Below are positions 25,228 through 33,268 of a stretch of DNA of 41,095 bases, in pieces. The DNA is taken from the NCBI GenBank assembly GCA_910587275.1, contig CAJUMD010000016.1:1-41095 (forward strand), in the 5' to 3' direction. Source of the stretch: an uncultured Kineothrix sp. (GTDB taxonomy: Bacteria; Bacillota; Clostridia; Lachnospirales; Lachnospiraceae). The translations under genes and the position numbers were made by a program. Under the pieces are notes generated by a model. The model ran no database searches. It saw nothing but the letters and a program-made list of their open reading frames with translations, and was not told the origin of the DNA. The first letter of the stretch is position 1; the number at the start of each line of letters is the position of its first letter.

Positions 25228-25809
25228 ATGCCGGTAAGTTTACAAAAAGGACAGAAAGTAAGTATCACGAAAGGAAATCCGGGTCTATCCAAGGTTGTGG
25301 TAGGTCTTGGCTGGGACGTGAACCAGTTTGATACGGGCGGGGACTTTGATTTGGATGCGGCGGCATTTTTGCTGGCGGACAACGGAAAGGTATCAAAATC
25401 CGAGGATTTTGTATTTTTTGGGAACCTGACCCATCCGTCGGGGAGCGTTCAGCATATGGGTGACAACCTGACGGGAGCCGGGGAAGGGGACGATGAGCAG
25501 ATTAAAATCGACTTATCCGCGGTACCGGCGAATATTGCGAAAATCGCATTTACGGTGACGATTTATGAGGCGGAAGCCAGAAGGCAGAATTTCGGGCAGG
25601 TGAACAATGCTTTTATCCGTATTTATAACGAGACCAACGGGGAAGAACTGCTGCGTTATGATTTGGGCGAGGACTTCTCCATCGAAACGGCAGCCGTATT
25701 CGGCGAGCTGTACAAAAACGGCAGCGAGTGGAAGTTCAATGCCATCGGAAGCGGTTATCAGGGCGGTTTAGCGGCACTGTGTGCGAACTATGGAGTGGAT
25801 GTGGAGTAA
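25228..25809 (+). CDS. terD: TerD family protein (second of tandem trio)
   Basis: The 193-residue protein is the same length as the preceding TerD and nearly colinear with it. It keeps both acidic Ca2+-binding motifs (DFDLDAAAF and GDNLTGAGEGDDE). The pair clearly arose by recent tandem duplication. The ATG at 25228 is chosen because GGAGGG lies at the right distance; the ATG at 25213 would place an extra five residues before the conserved MPVSLQKGQKV. It lies 66 nt after the first terD. Confidence 0.96.
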   Translation: MPVSLQKGQKVSITKGNPGLSKVVVGLGWDVNQFDTGGDFDLDAAAFLLADNGKVSKSEDFVFFGNLTHPSGSVQHMGDNLTGAGEGDDEQIKIDLSAVPANIAKIAFTVTIYEAEARRQNFGQVNNAFIRIYNETNGEELLRYDLGEDFSIETAAVFGELYKNGSEWKFNAIGSGYQGGLAALCANYGVDVE

Positions 25810-25928
25810 GAGCGGAAAGCAGCAGGGTTTGCGTCCGTGCGGCATCCGCATACCCTGACAGGAATGGGACCGTTAAGGCGGTACATGGGCGGATAAAAAA
25901 GATAAGCCGCATAGAAACGAGGTGGAAA

Positions 25929-26516
25929 ATGTCGATTAGTTTACAAAAGGGGCAGAAAGTGAGTCTGTCCAAGGACAATGCCGGACTTTCCAAGGTAGTA
26001 ATCGGACTTGGCTGGGATGAAGTAAAAAGGAAGGGCGGGTTTTTCTCAAAAAAACCGGACCCCATTGATTGCGATGCATCGGCGCTGTTATTGCAGAACG
26101 GACGTTTGATGGACAAGATGGATATTATCTATTTCGGTAATCTCCAGCATCCTACGGGAACGGTACAGCATATGGGTGATAACTTAACAGGAGCCGGCGA
26201 AGGGGATGACGAGCAAATCGTGGTGGATTTGGCGAGGATACCGGCACAGTACGACCGGATTGTGCTGGTGGTAAATATTTACCAGGCAGTACAGAGACGC
26301 CAGCATTTCGGTTTAATCGAAAATGCATTTATCCGTTTGGTGGATGCGCGCAACAACAATGAAATGTGCAGATATAATCTTTCGGAAGATTATTCCGGCA
26401 TGACGGCAATGATTTTCGGTGAGGTATACCGGCATAACGGCGAATGGAAATTCAATGCCATCGGTCAGGGGACCAACGATCCCGGAATCGGCGAACTGAT
26501 AAAGAGGTATATTTAA
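25929..26516 (+). CDS. TerD family protein with modified metal loop (third of trio)
   Basis: The 195-residue TerD protein begins MSISLQKGQKVSLSKDN, like its neighbours, but the first acidic loop is replaced by a basic insertion KRKGGFFSKKPDPIDCD, leaving D47 and D49. The second motif GDNLTGAGEGDDE is intact. The C-terminus differs (TNDPGIGELIKRYI). This suggests a diverged role or altered metal affinity within the trio. The start at 25929 follows GAGGTGG; the open frame upstream is a shadow of the preceding gene's 3' region. Confidence 0.95.
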   Translation: MSISLQKGQKVSLSKDNAGLSKVVIGLGWDEVKRKGGFFSKKPDPIDCDASALLLQNGRLMDKMDIIYFGNLQHPTGTVQHMGDNLTGAGEGDDEQIVVDLARIPAQYDRIVLVVNIYQAVQRRQHFGLIENAFIRLVDARNNNEMCRYNLSEDYSGMTAMIFGEVYRHNGEWKFNAIGQGTNDPGIGELIKRYI

Positions 26517-26537
26517 TTAAAAGCTGCAAATATTGTG

Positions 26538-26558
26538 CCTGCGGTGGGAAGCCGCAGG
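26538..26558. other. hairpin between third terD and Ca2+ ATPase
   Basis: CCTGCGG (26538-26544) and CCGCAGG (26552-26558) form a 7-bp stem with a 7-nt loop and no following U-run. It may stabilise or process the mRNA between the terD genes and the ATPase gene. Confidence 0.45.
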
Positions 26559-26583
26559 TAACGGAAAGGCATGGGTTATTTTC

Positions 26584-29247
26584 ATGAAATATAACGGACT
26601 TACGGATAAGGAAGTCGAGGCTTCACGGGAGAAATACGGTTCCAATGAGATTCCCGATTCGGAGCCTACCACTTTTTGGGAGGAATTTAAGGAAACGTTT
26701 TCGGATCCGATGATTCGGATTCTTTTGGCAATCGCCGCACTGATGATTGCCATGTTCTGCTTCGGGTACGCGGAGATTTACGAGCCGCTTGGGACCATCG
26801 TGGCTGTTTTGATTGTGGCATTCGTATCGGCAAAAACCGGTGTGGCCAGCGATACGAAGTACAGGGAATTGAAGGACAGCACAAAGAAGGACCAGTGCAA
26901 GGTCCACCGGAACGGTCTTGTGACCGTCATCGACGTGGATGACGTGGTGGTGGGGGATAAGATACTGCTCCAGTCGGGGGATAAAATCCCGGCGGACGGC
27001 GTGCTGGTATCCGGCTCGCTGCGGGTGGACAATTCCGCACTGAACGGGGAAGCGGAGGAGTGTAAGAAGACCGAAACGGAGGAAAGTTTCCAACTGCCCG
27101 AGGATATTACGGGAGATACTTTTGTGGATGCCCATTCCTTATTCCGCGGTGCCGTGGTATTTGACGGGGAAGGCATTTTGGACGTACGGAAAGTCGGACT
27201 GAAGACCATGATGGGAAAAATGGCGGAAGAAATGCAGGAAGATGAGCCGGATTCCCCGTTAAAGGTGAAGCTGGCGAAGCTGGCGGGACAGATTTCCACT
27301 TTTGGATATATCGGCGCCATTGTGATTTCCATTTTGTACTTTGCGTATTTTATCGTTTCCGCAGGCGGGGTATCCGCATATTTTGCCATCGGCACCGCGG
27401 AAATCATCAAAGATGTCATCGAAGCGGTATCGTTGGCAATCGTGATTATTGTCTGTGCGGTACCGGAAGGTCTTCCGCTTATGATTTCGCTGGTGCTGAT
27501 GCAGAATACCAGTAAGATGTTAGACCATAACGTACTGGTCAGGAAAGCGGAAGGTATCGAGACGGCAGGTTCTTTAAATATCCTGTTCAGCGATAAGACG
27601 GGTACCATCACAAAGGGTATGCTGGAAGTGGTTGATTTCTTTACGGCGGACGGCAATTCCATTCCCATGGCGGAGCTTAGTAAGCACAGTACGGTAAAGG
27701 GGCTGGTGGATTTGGCAATCGGTAAGAATACCCAGTCCATGTACGATGCTTCCCACAAGGTCATTGGCGGAAATGCCACCGACCAGGCGCTTATGAAGTT
27801 CATCGGGGAAGCTACGTTTCATGCCCTTGGCGCCAATAAGGATTATACGGTGACGGCGAGCCAGGGCTTTAACTCCACGAACAAGTTCAGCCAGGCACAG
27901 ATTGGCAGTCTTGGGAAGACTTTTTATAAAGGAGCGCCGGAGCGTCTGCTCGCCATGGCTGCCAAGTATTTGGATGCGGACGGCAATGTGAAAAACATGG
28001 ATAAGGCGGTTTTGGACCGGAAGATTGACGAACTGGCATCCAAAGCAATGCGTGTGCTGGCATTCGGTTATTCCGAAAAGGAATTGGTGGAGAGTAAGAT
28101 TAACGAGGATATTGTCATTATCGGTTTGGTGGGAATCAGGGATGATGTCAGGCCGGAAGCGAAGGAAGCCATCGAGGAAGTGCAGAATGCGGGTATCCAG
28201 GTGGTCATGATTACGGGGGACCGTTTGGAAACGGCAATCGCCATCGCAAAGGATGCGGGGCTTTTGAAGGACAGTTCGGATAAGGCGCTTTCATCGGCGC
28301 AGTTAAACGAAATGTCGGATGAGGAAGTAAAGAAGATTATTCCCCATATCAGAGTGATTGCAAGGGCGTTGCCCACGGATAAATCCCGTATGGTGCGTCT
28401 GTGCCAGGAAATGAACCTCGTGGTGGGAATGACCGGCGACGGCGTCAACGACTCCCCTGCCTTAAAGCGTGCGGACGTGGGATTTGCCATGGGAAGCGGT
28501 ACCGAGGCGGCAAAGGAAGCCGGAAAAATCGTTATTTTGGACGACAATTTCAAATCCATCAAGGATGCCATTTGGTATGGAAGGACGATTTACCACAATA
28601 TCCTAAAATTCTGTAAGTTCCAGCTTGTCATTAACGTGGCGGCGGTGGTGGTCAGTGCCATTGCACCGTTTTTCGGGGTGGAGGAGCCGTTGAAAGTAAC
28701 GCATCTGTTGTTCGTGAACCTTGTTATGGACAGTCTCGGTGCAATTATGCTGGGCAACGAGCCTGCGCTTAAGAAATACATGACCGAGAAGCCCAGGAGA
28801 AGGGACGAGAGTATCGTAAGCCGGAAGATGATGGCGCAGATTATTACCATGGGTGCATGGCTTACCGTTTTAAGTTTTGTTTATTTAAAGCATTCGTTTT
28901 TCGTGGGGCTGTTTGAAACAAGGGAACAGCATTTGACCGGATATTTTGTCCTGTTTATTGTCAGCGCATTGTTTAACGGGTTCAATGTCAGGGACGACGG
29001 TTTCGCCATTTTTAAAGGGCTGGATGAGAATACCGGGTTTATGAAGGTGTTTATCGCCATCGTGGCGGTACAGGCACTGATTGTCAATGCGGCGCTTATC
29101 CCGTTGGAGATCTTTACCTGGATAGGGAATATGTTTAGCTGCGTACCGTTCGGCATTACCGGCTGGATTACGGTAGCAGTGCTTGGCGTAACGATGATTC
29201 CGGTGGATTTGGTTAGGAAGATGGTCGTGAACGGTAAAAATCAATAA
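26584..29247 (+). CDS. P-type Ca2+-translocating ATPase (PMCA/SERCA-like)
   Basis: The 887-residue pump has the phosphorylation motif DKTGTITKG (D337), the calcium-pump PEGLP motif in transmembrane helix 4 (about 294-298), TGDRLE and TGDGVNDSPALKRADVG in the hinge. About ten membrane helices are visible. It should export Ca2+ from the cytoplasm. Ca2+ ATPases are recurrent partners of Ter operons, which fits the calcium-binding TerD proteins upstream. The ATG at 26584 matches the family N-terminus (MKYNGLTDKEVEASREKYG); GGAAAGG is somewhat far upstream, and an earlier in-frame start at 26533 is unlikely. Confidence 0.95.
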   Translation: MKYNGLTDKEVEASREKYGSNEIPDSEPTTFWEEFKETFSDPMIRILLAIAALMIAMFCFGYAEIYEPLGTIVAVLIVAFVSAKTGVASDTKYRELKDSTKKDQCKVHRNGLVTVIDVDDVVVGDKILLQSGDKIPADGVLVSGSLRVDNSALNGEAEECKKTETEESFQLPEDITGDTFVDAHSLFRGAVVFDGEGILDVRKVGLKTMMGKMAEEMQEDEPDSPLKVKLAKLAGQISTFGYIGAIVISILYFAYFIVSAGGVSAYFAIGTAEIIKDVIEAVSLAIVIIVCAVPEGLPLMISLVLMQNTSKMLDHNVLVRKAEGIETAGSLNILFSDKTGTITKGMLEVVDFFTADGNSIPMAELSKHSTVKGLVDLAIGKNTQSMYDASHKVIGGNATDQALMKFIGEATFHALGANKDYTVTASQGFNSTNKFSQAQIGSLGKTFYKGAPERLLAMAAKYLDADGNVKNMDKAVLDRKIDELASKAMRVLAFGYSEKELVESKINEDIVIIGLVGIRDDVRPEAKEAIEEVQNAGIQVVMITGDRLETAIAIAKDAGLLKDSSDKALSSAQLNEMSDEEVKKIIPHIRVIARALPTDKSRMVRLCQEMNLVVGMTGDGVNDSPALKRADVGFAMGSGTEAAKEAGKIVILDDNFKSIKDAIWYGRTIYHNILKFCKFQLVINVAAVVVSAIAPFFGVEEPLKVTHLLFVNLVMDSLGAIMLGNEPALKKYMTEKPRRRDESIVSRKMMAQIITMGAWLTVLSFVYLKHSFFVGLFETREQHLTGYFVLFIVSALFNGFNVRDDGFAIFKGLDENTGFMKVFIAIVAVQALIVNAALIPLEIFTWIGNMFSCVPFGITGWITVAVLGVTMIPVDLVRKMVVNGKNQ

Positions 29248-29269
29248 ACGGCAAAATAAGGAAGGAGCC

Positions 29270-29300
29270 GGGGCTTGACGCGCGGATGCGCTTAAGCCCC
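29270..29300 (+). terminator. hairpin between Ca2+ ATPase and HAD gene (terminator or SD bridge)
   Basis: GGGGCTT (29270-29276) pairs with AAGCCCC (29294-29300), with an inner GCGC/GCGC stem and a GGAT loop. GTTTTG follows, a weak U-run. AAGGAG (29262-29267) lies just before the stem and the next start codon lies 10 nt after it, so the hairpin may also shorten the distance between binding site and start. Confidence 0.75.
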
Positions 29301-29310
29301 GTTTTGCATT

Positions 29311-30147
29311 ATGGTAATATTTTGTACGGATTTGGACAATACACTGATTTATTCTTATAAGCATGAAATCGGTGCACATAAGATATGTGCCGAAGTATAT
29401 CGGGGCAGGGAAGTGTCTTTTATGACGGAGCGGACGGAAAAGCTGCTGCATGAGGTTGCGGAAAGCGTACTGTTAGTGCCCGTTACCACGAGGACGGTGG
29501 AACAGTATGACAGGATTGACTTAGGGATTGGGAGGATTCCGTATGCGCTTGTGTGCAACGGCGGTGTACTGCTAACGGACGGAAAGGAAGACCGGGCATG
29601 GTATGAGGAGTCCCTTGGGTTGATTCGCGGCAGTGTGCGGGAACTGGAAAAGGCGGCGGGGATTTTGGAAGGGGATGCGGCAAGGTGTATGGAAGTGAGG
29701 GATGTGAGGGGATTGTTTTTGTTTACCAAAAGCAATGTTCCGGCGGAGTCGGCGGTGCGGCTGCGGCAGGTTTTGGACGGTTCTTTGGTGGATGTGCGCT
29801 GTCAGGGGGCGAAGGTCTATGTGATGCCGAAGGAACTGACTAAGGGCCATGCGGTGATACGGCTGAAAGACCGGCTAACGGTACGGAGGGATGCCGGCGC
29901 AAAGGCAGGGGGTGCGGCTGCAAGGGAAGCGGGTATCAGGGTCATAGCCGCCGGGGACAGCGGATTTGACAGTTCCATGCTGCGGTGTGCGGACGTGGGA
30001 ATTGCGCCGGCAGGGCTGGATGTGGGGGATACGGAAGGAGAACTTGTGCGGATTGGGGAGGAAGCGTTGTTTTCGGAAGGAATGCTGGGCTGTGTGGCAA
30101 AGCGGGTTACCGGTCACGGAGTGAGCATAACGATTGGCGGTAAGTAA
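29311..30147 (+). CDS. HAD-superfamily hydrolase of the Ter biosynthetic module
   Basis: The 278-residue enzyme is a haloacid-dehalogenase phosphatase. Motif I is DLDNT near residue 7 (nucleophile Asp), motif II lies in VTTRT, motif III Lys in ELTKGHA, and motif IV is GDSGFD. A cap domain lies between motifs II and III. HAD enzymes are standard members of Ter biosynthetic modules and may dephosphorylate an intermediate. No binding site lies directly before the ATG; see the hairpin at 29270-29300. The C-terminal end (VTGHGVSITIGGK) is encoded by a copy of a palindromic repeat, suggesting a recently altered tail. Confidence 0.9.
   Translation: MVIFCTDLDNTLIYSYKHEIGAHKICAEVYRGREVSFMTERTEKLLHEVAESVLLVPVTTRTVEQYDRIDLGIGRIPYALVCNGGVLLTDGKEDRAWYEESLGLIRGSVRELEKAAGILEGDAARCMEVRDVRGLFLFTKSNVPAESAVRLRQVLDGSLVDVRCQGAKVYVMPKELTKGHAVIRLKDRLTVRRDAGAKAGGAAAREAGIRVIAAGDSGFDSSMLRCADVGIAPAGLDVGDTEGELVRIGEEALFSEGMLGCVAKRVTGHGVSITIGGK
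30106..30131. repeat. palindromic repeat copy 2, inside the HAD 3' end
   Basis: The plus strand contains GTTACCGGTCACGGAGTGA, matching the reverse complement of the element at 9875-9901 (GTTACTGGTCACGGAGTGA) at all but one base over this core. The second arm is degenerate here (GCATAAC). It encodes the last residues of the HAD protein. Confidence 0.6.
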
Positions 30148-30249
30148 GGATGCCGGTTTTCGGGAAAAACTTGTTTGGAGGATGAATGAAACCAGATTAT
30201 GTTTGAAACCATCAGTGCTATGGATGAAAAGGAATGGGCAGAAAGAAAA

Positions 30250-30285
30250 AGGAAACGGATGCGTAGTGTAACCGCTCCGTTTCCT
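30250..30285 (-). terminator. terminator of the leftward AIM24-terD unit
   Basis: AGGAAACGGA (30250-30259) and TCCGTTTCCT (30276-30285) form a perfect 10-bp stem. On the minus strand it is followed by a T-rich tract (TTTCTTTC). It lies 8 nt beyond the AIM24 stop and can also stop rightward transcripts poorly. The 146-nt gap after the HAD gene has no gene. Confidence 0.75.
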
Positions 30286-30293
30286 GTAACCGT

Positions 30294-31001
30294 TTAATCG
30301 ATGCCGACCCGGATTCCTCCCCGCCGTTCAGAAGGCTGTATGACCACGGATACGGGCTGGCTGCCGCTCCATTCAAAGGCATAGGATTCGCCGGAAGCCT
30401 GTCCAATGAGATTTTTCCATGACAAATCGGTTTTTACCTGCGGGTCGCAGGCGCCGTTTGGACTCATCCAGCAGATAACCGCATCGGGATCCACGGAAAG
30501 CGTATCCCTGTTTTGGATATTGCTGAGGACGATGGGATTTCCGTTGGAAAGGACGGCAACATAGGCGTTATTCCCGGTAGCCGTCAGGGTGGAAGTCGCC
30601 AGCCCTTTTTGGGAAATAATGCCGCAGCCGATGAAGCGGACGCTGTAATCGCAGTCCTGCGTAAATGCCAGGATATTTTCCGATTCCACGGAAACGGTTT
30701 CTCCGGGCGCCAGTTTGTAAACGACTACGTGCTGTCCGTAATCCGCATAATAAGTGACCGAATCGCCGCTAAACGTGACCTTCATCAGGGGAAGGTTTTC
30801 CCCCGTCACACGGCGCAGCAGCGAGCCGAGGGCCGCCTGTGCGAAACTTCCCTGGGGACCCAGCAGGACTTTTTCAAATTTATAATTCTTGCCCCCTGCG
30901 TTGTTGCCGGCAATAAAAGACCCCGCTTTCGTAAAAAGGACATCGTTTCCGCTGCATGTAATTTTTAAGGTTAATTCGTTGACTGTTTCAAATGTTAACA
31001 T
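30294..31001 (-). CDS. AIM24 family protein
   Basis: The 235-residue protein belongs to the AIM24 (DUF124) beta-helix-like family. Features are FTKAGSFIAGNNAG, the GPQGSFAQAALGSLLRR block and repeated short beta stretches. The family occurs next to TerD genes in Ter clusters and in eukaryotic mitochondria, with no known enzymatic activity. No signal or membrane segment is seen. AGGAGGAGC precedes the ATG. It is 13 nt after the terD-like gene on the same strand and ends near a terminator. Confidence 0.9.
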   Translation of the reverse strand: MLTFETVNELTLKITCSGNDVLFTKAGSFIAGNNAGGKNYKFEKVLLGPQGSFAQAALGSLLRRVTGENLPLMKVTFSGDSVTYYADYGQHVVVYKLAPGETVSVESENILAFTQDCDYSVRFIGCGIISQKGLATSTLTATGNNAYVAVLSNGNPIVLSNIQNRDTLSVDPDAVICWMSPNGACDPQVKTDLSWKNLIGQASGESYAFEWSGSQPVSVVIQPSERRGGIRVGID

Positions 31002-31014
31002 GTTCCTGCTCCTC

Positions 31015-31884
31015 CTAATTCGTTACTTCCACGCCGTACAGGGCGCATAAACCTGCCAAATCCCTTGCAACCCCGTTTCCGACGGCGTTGAACTTCCATG
31101 CGCCGTTGTGGAGATAGAGTTCCCCGATCATCATGGATATGACGTTGGAATAATATTCCGTCATTTGGAAACTTGTAAGTTCTGTTCTGCCGTCCGCGTC
31201 CATAATGCGGATATAGGCATCTTTCATCATGCTGAAATTCAGGTTGTGTGTAAAGGCATCGTTAATGGTTAAAACAAAGACAATTTTTTTCACGCCGGGA
31301 TCCAGCTTCCCGATATCTATGCTTATGACTTCACGGTCCGTACCGCCGTCCGTGCGGAATACGGCGCTTCCGTCAGGGCTTTGCGTTTGTCCGTAAAACA
31401 CAAACCAGGAATCGCCCAGCACTTTTCCGTCCCCGCCAAGCAGAAAAGCGGATACATCCACATCACAGCGCGGATCCGTGGTATTCCAGCCAAACCGCGC
31501 ATGAACGGCGGTTAACGGTCCGGATGCGGAAAGAGCGGTTTTCTGTCCCTTCTGCACCGGATGGAGCAGGGACGGAAGATTTTGCATGACCGTGCCCGGA
31601 GTCTGTGTCTGGACCGGGGCGTTTGGAACCGGCGGTGTTTGGCGCGGGGGATTTGCGGCCGGCTGTGCCTGCACCGGCGTCCGGTCCGGGAAAGGGGCGG
31701 ACACCGGTGCACAGACCGGGCTGTTGGTACGGGGCATACCGGCGCCCGGGTGACCGGATGGACGCCTCGTATTTAAGGATTGGATATTTTGGGCGCTTAC
31801 GGCACCATGCGTATAAGCGCTGTTGATGCCGGAAATGGTTTGATGGTCAACAGCGCCTTTTGTGTTCATCGTGATATTAATCAT
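31015..31884 (-). CDS. TerD family protein with proline-rich N-terminal arm
   Basis: The 289-residue protein has a TerD domain in its C-terminal two thirds (from about residue 110; FGWNTTDPRCDVDVSAFLL holds acidic metal-binding residues). The N-terminal 105 residues are low complexity, rich in Pro, Gln and Ala (PPRQTPPVPNAPVQTQTPGT), likely flexible and protein-binding. The second acidic motif of the trio is not conserved. It is transcribed away from the main Ter operon with AIM24. CAGGAGGATTT precedes the ATG; the promoter is at 31925-31953. Confidence 0.92.
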   Translation of the reverse strand: MINITMNTKGAVDHQTISGINSAYTHGAVSAQNIQSLNTRRPSGHPGAGMPRTNSPVCAPVSAPFPDRTPVQAQPAANPPRQTPPVPNAPVQTQTPGTVMQNLPSLLHPVQKGQKTALSASGPLTAVHARFGWNTTDPRCDVDVSAFLLGGDGKVLGDSWFVFYGQTQSPDGSAVFRTDGGTDREVISIDIGKLDPGVKKIVFVLTINDAFTHNLNFSMMKDAYIRIMDADGRTELTSFQMTEYYSNVISMMIGELYLHNGAWKFNAVGNGVARDLAGLCALYGVEVTN

Positions 31885-31924
31885 AAATCCTCCTGAAAAT
31901 CCGGTTGGTAAGTCAATTACCGCT

Positions 31925-31953
31925 ATTATACCGCATTATGCGACAAGATTCAA
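31925..31953 (-). promoter_or_regulatory. promoter of the terD-AIM24 unit
   Basis: Read on the minus strand, TTGAAT (31948-31953) and TATAAT (31925-31930) are spaced by 17 nt. Both hexamers are identical to those of the rhomboid operon promoter at 20465. Confidence 0.8.
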
Positions 31954-31989
31954 CATGGGGTTGCGGGAAATGGCGGAAACCGTAACGGC

Positions 31990-32571
31990 TCAGAACGATT
32001 CAATAAGCTGCAGAACAATCCCCAACACCGCGGAAAGAACCAGTATGGCAACCGGAGGAAGTCTATTCCCCCTTTTCTTTTTCAGGGCAAAGCCGGTAAG
32101 AAGAAGGAGAACAAATACCGTTATGGTCCGGTAATCGGCAGACATGCGGTCATGGATATCCGTGATTCCGAAAAAAGCGCTGAATCCCATGGTGACGGCG
32201 GCGGTCAGGATGAGTGCGGCAATGCAGGGACGGATGCCGGAAAGGAATGCTTTTACGCCTTCGTATTTCAGGAGGTTTTGGATGAGCGCCGCAATGACTA
32301 AAATGATGAAAAAAGAGGGCATTATGACGCCGAGGGTGGCGAGGAGGGAACCGATGATACCTCCCTGGGATGCCCCGATAAAGGTAGCCATGTTTACGGC
32401 AAGCGGTCCCGGCGTGGATTCGGATACCGCAATGAACTCCAGGAATTGGCTTTCCGTCAGCCAGCCATTGTCCAGCACGGTTTCCCGCATCAGCGGAAGC
32501 ATACCGTATCCGCCGCCAAAGGAGACGGCGCCGATTTTGAAAAAATGCAAAAAAAGGTTCAGGTAAATCAT
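31990..32571 (-). CDS. chromate transporter family protein, second subunit
   Basis: The 193-residue membrane protein carries the short-chain CHR signature SFGGGYGMLPLMRE and AVSESTPGPLAVNMATFIG. About five or six hydrophobic segments follow. It pairs with the upstream half-size protein; two-gene CHR systems are thought to work as heterodimers, exporting or importing anions such as chromate. The start at 32571 overlaps the stop of the previous gene (ATGA), so translation is coupled. The frame is open further upstream in the neighbour's coding region, which is a shadow. Confidence 0.92.
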   Translation of the reverse strand: MIYLNLFLHFFKIGAVSFGGGYGMLPLMRETVLDNGWLTESQFLEFIAVSESTPGPLAVNMATFIGASQGGIIGSLLATLGVIMPSFFIILVIAALIQNLLKYEGVKAFLSGIRPCIAALILTAAVTMGFSAFFGITDIHDRMSADYRTITVFVLLLLTGFALKKKRGNRLPPVAILVLSAVLGIVLQLIESF

Positions 32572-33179
32572 GGTTTCCTCCGTTTCCGCGGCGGAAGAAT
32601 TTTCCGCGCCGTATCGGTATGGTACGGGAGTCCGGCAAGGTAGACGGACACACCGATGGCTCCGCAGGCGAAGATGAAAAGAAGGGTGGAGAAATGGACG
32701 GCAGACAGGGAAAGCGCCGTTGCAGTACCGGCTACGGCAAACAGGATAAGACGGTGCAAGCGGTTCTTCTTTTTCCATATGCCTGCCGCCATCTGTATTC
32801 CTGCGGAAAAAATCAGGTAGATGACGCCTGCACGGATCCCCTGGAACGCATATTGCACATAGGTAAGGTGCAAAAATGCGTCAAAATACAGGGAAATGAG
32901 ATATATGATAAGAAAAGAGGGGATGCAGACTGCCAGTGTGGAAACGAGGGCGCCCCAAAAACCGGCGGTCCGGTAGCCGATGTAGGTGGCGCTGTTGATG
33001 GCGACCGGACCCGGCGTGGATTCTGCAATCGCCGCCATGTCATAAAAATCGTCTTCCGTAATCCAGCGCTTTTTGGAGACGAATTCGTCTTTTAACAGGG
33101 CAATCATGGCGTAGCCGCCCCCGAACGTGAAAGCGCCGATTTTTAAAAACGTCAGGAATAAAGTTGTGGTTTTCCCCAT
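32568..33179 (-). CDS. chromate transporter family protein, first subunit
   Basis: The 203-residue protein has the CHR motif TFGGGYAMIALLKDE and AIAESTPGPVAINSATYIG, paralogous to the next gene. The ATG at 33179 is chosen because AAAGGAGG lies 8 nt upstream on the minus strand; an in-frame ATG at 33218 would add 13 residues without a better site. A basic tail ends the protein (ILPPRKRRKP). Its promoter overlaps that of the divergent response regulator. Whether the true substrate is chromate cannot be seen. Confidence 0.93.
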   Translation of the reverse strand: MGKTTTLFLTFLKIGAFTFGGGYAMIALLKDEFVSKKRWITEDDFYDMAAIAESTPGPVAINSATYIGYRTAGFWGALVSTLAVCIPSFLIIYLISLYFDAFLHLTYVQYAFQGIRAGVIYLIFSAGIQMAAGIWKKKNRLHRLILFAVAGTATALSLSAVHFSTLLFIFACGAIGVSVYLAGLPYHTDTARKILPPRKRRKP

Positions 33180-33239
33180 GGAAAATGCCTCCTTTGCAGC
33201 GGAAAGCCGTTGTTTCATATTTTTTCAGACTCCGTAACC

Positions 33240-33268
33240 AGTATAACTGTTCCATTGACAGAAATCAA
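33240..33268 (-). promoter_or_regulatory. promoter of the chromate-transporter pair
   Basis: On the minus strand TTGATT (33263-33268) and TATACT (33240-33245) are spaced by 17 nt. It overlaps the divergent promoter at 33255-33283. Confidence 0.65.

Noticed and set aside
24580..26516. Assembly duplication considered for the tandem terD genes
   Set aside because: The copies differ at many positions and the third has its own insertion, so they are real paralogs.
26778..27803. 341-codon open frame antisense to the Ca2+ ATPase
   Set aside because: The sense strand encodes a complete P-type ATPase; the antisense product is Ser/Thr-rich without motifs.
31990..33179. Single chromate transporter split by a frameshift
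   Set aside because: Each half has its own start, the coupling ATGA overlap is typical, and both carry their own CHR signature, so this is a normal two-gene system.
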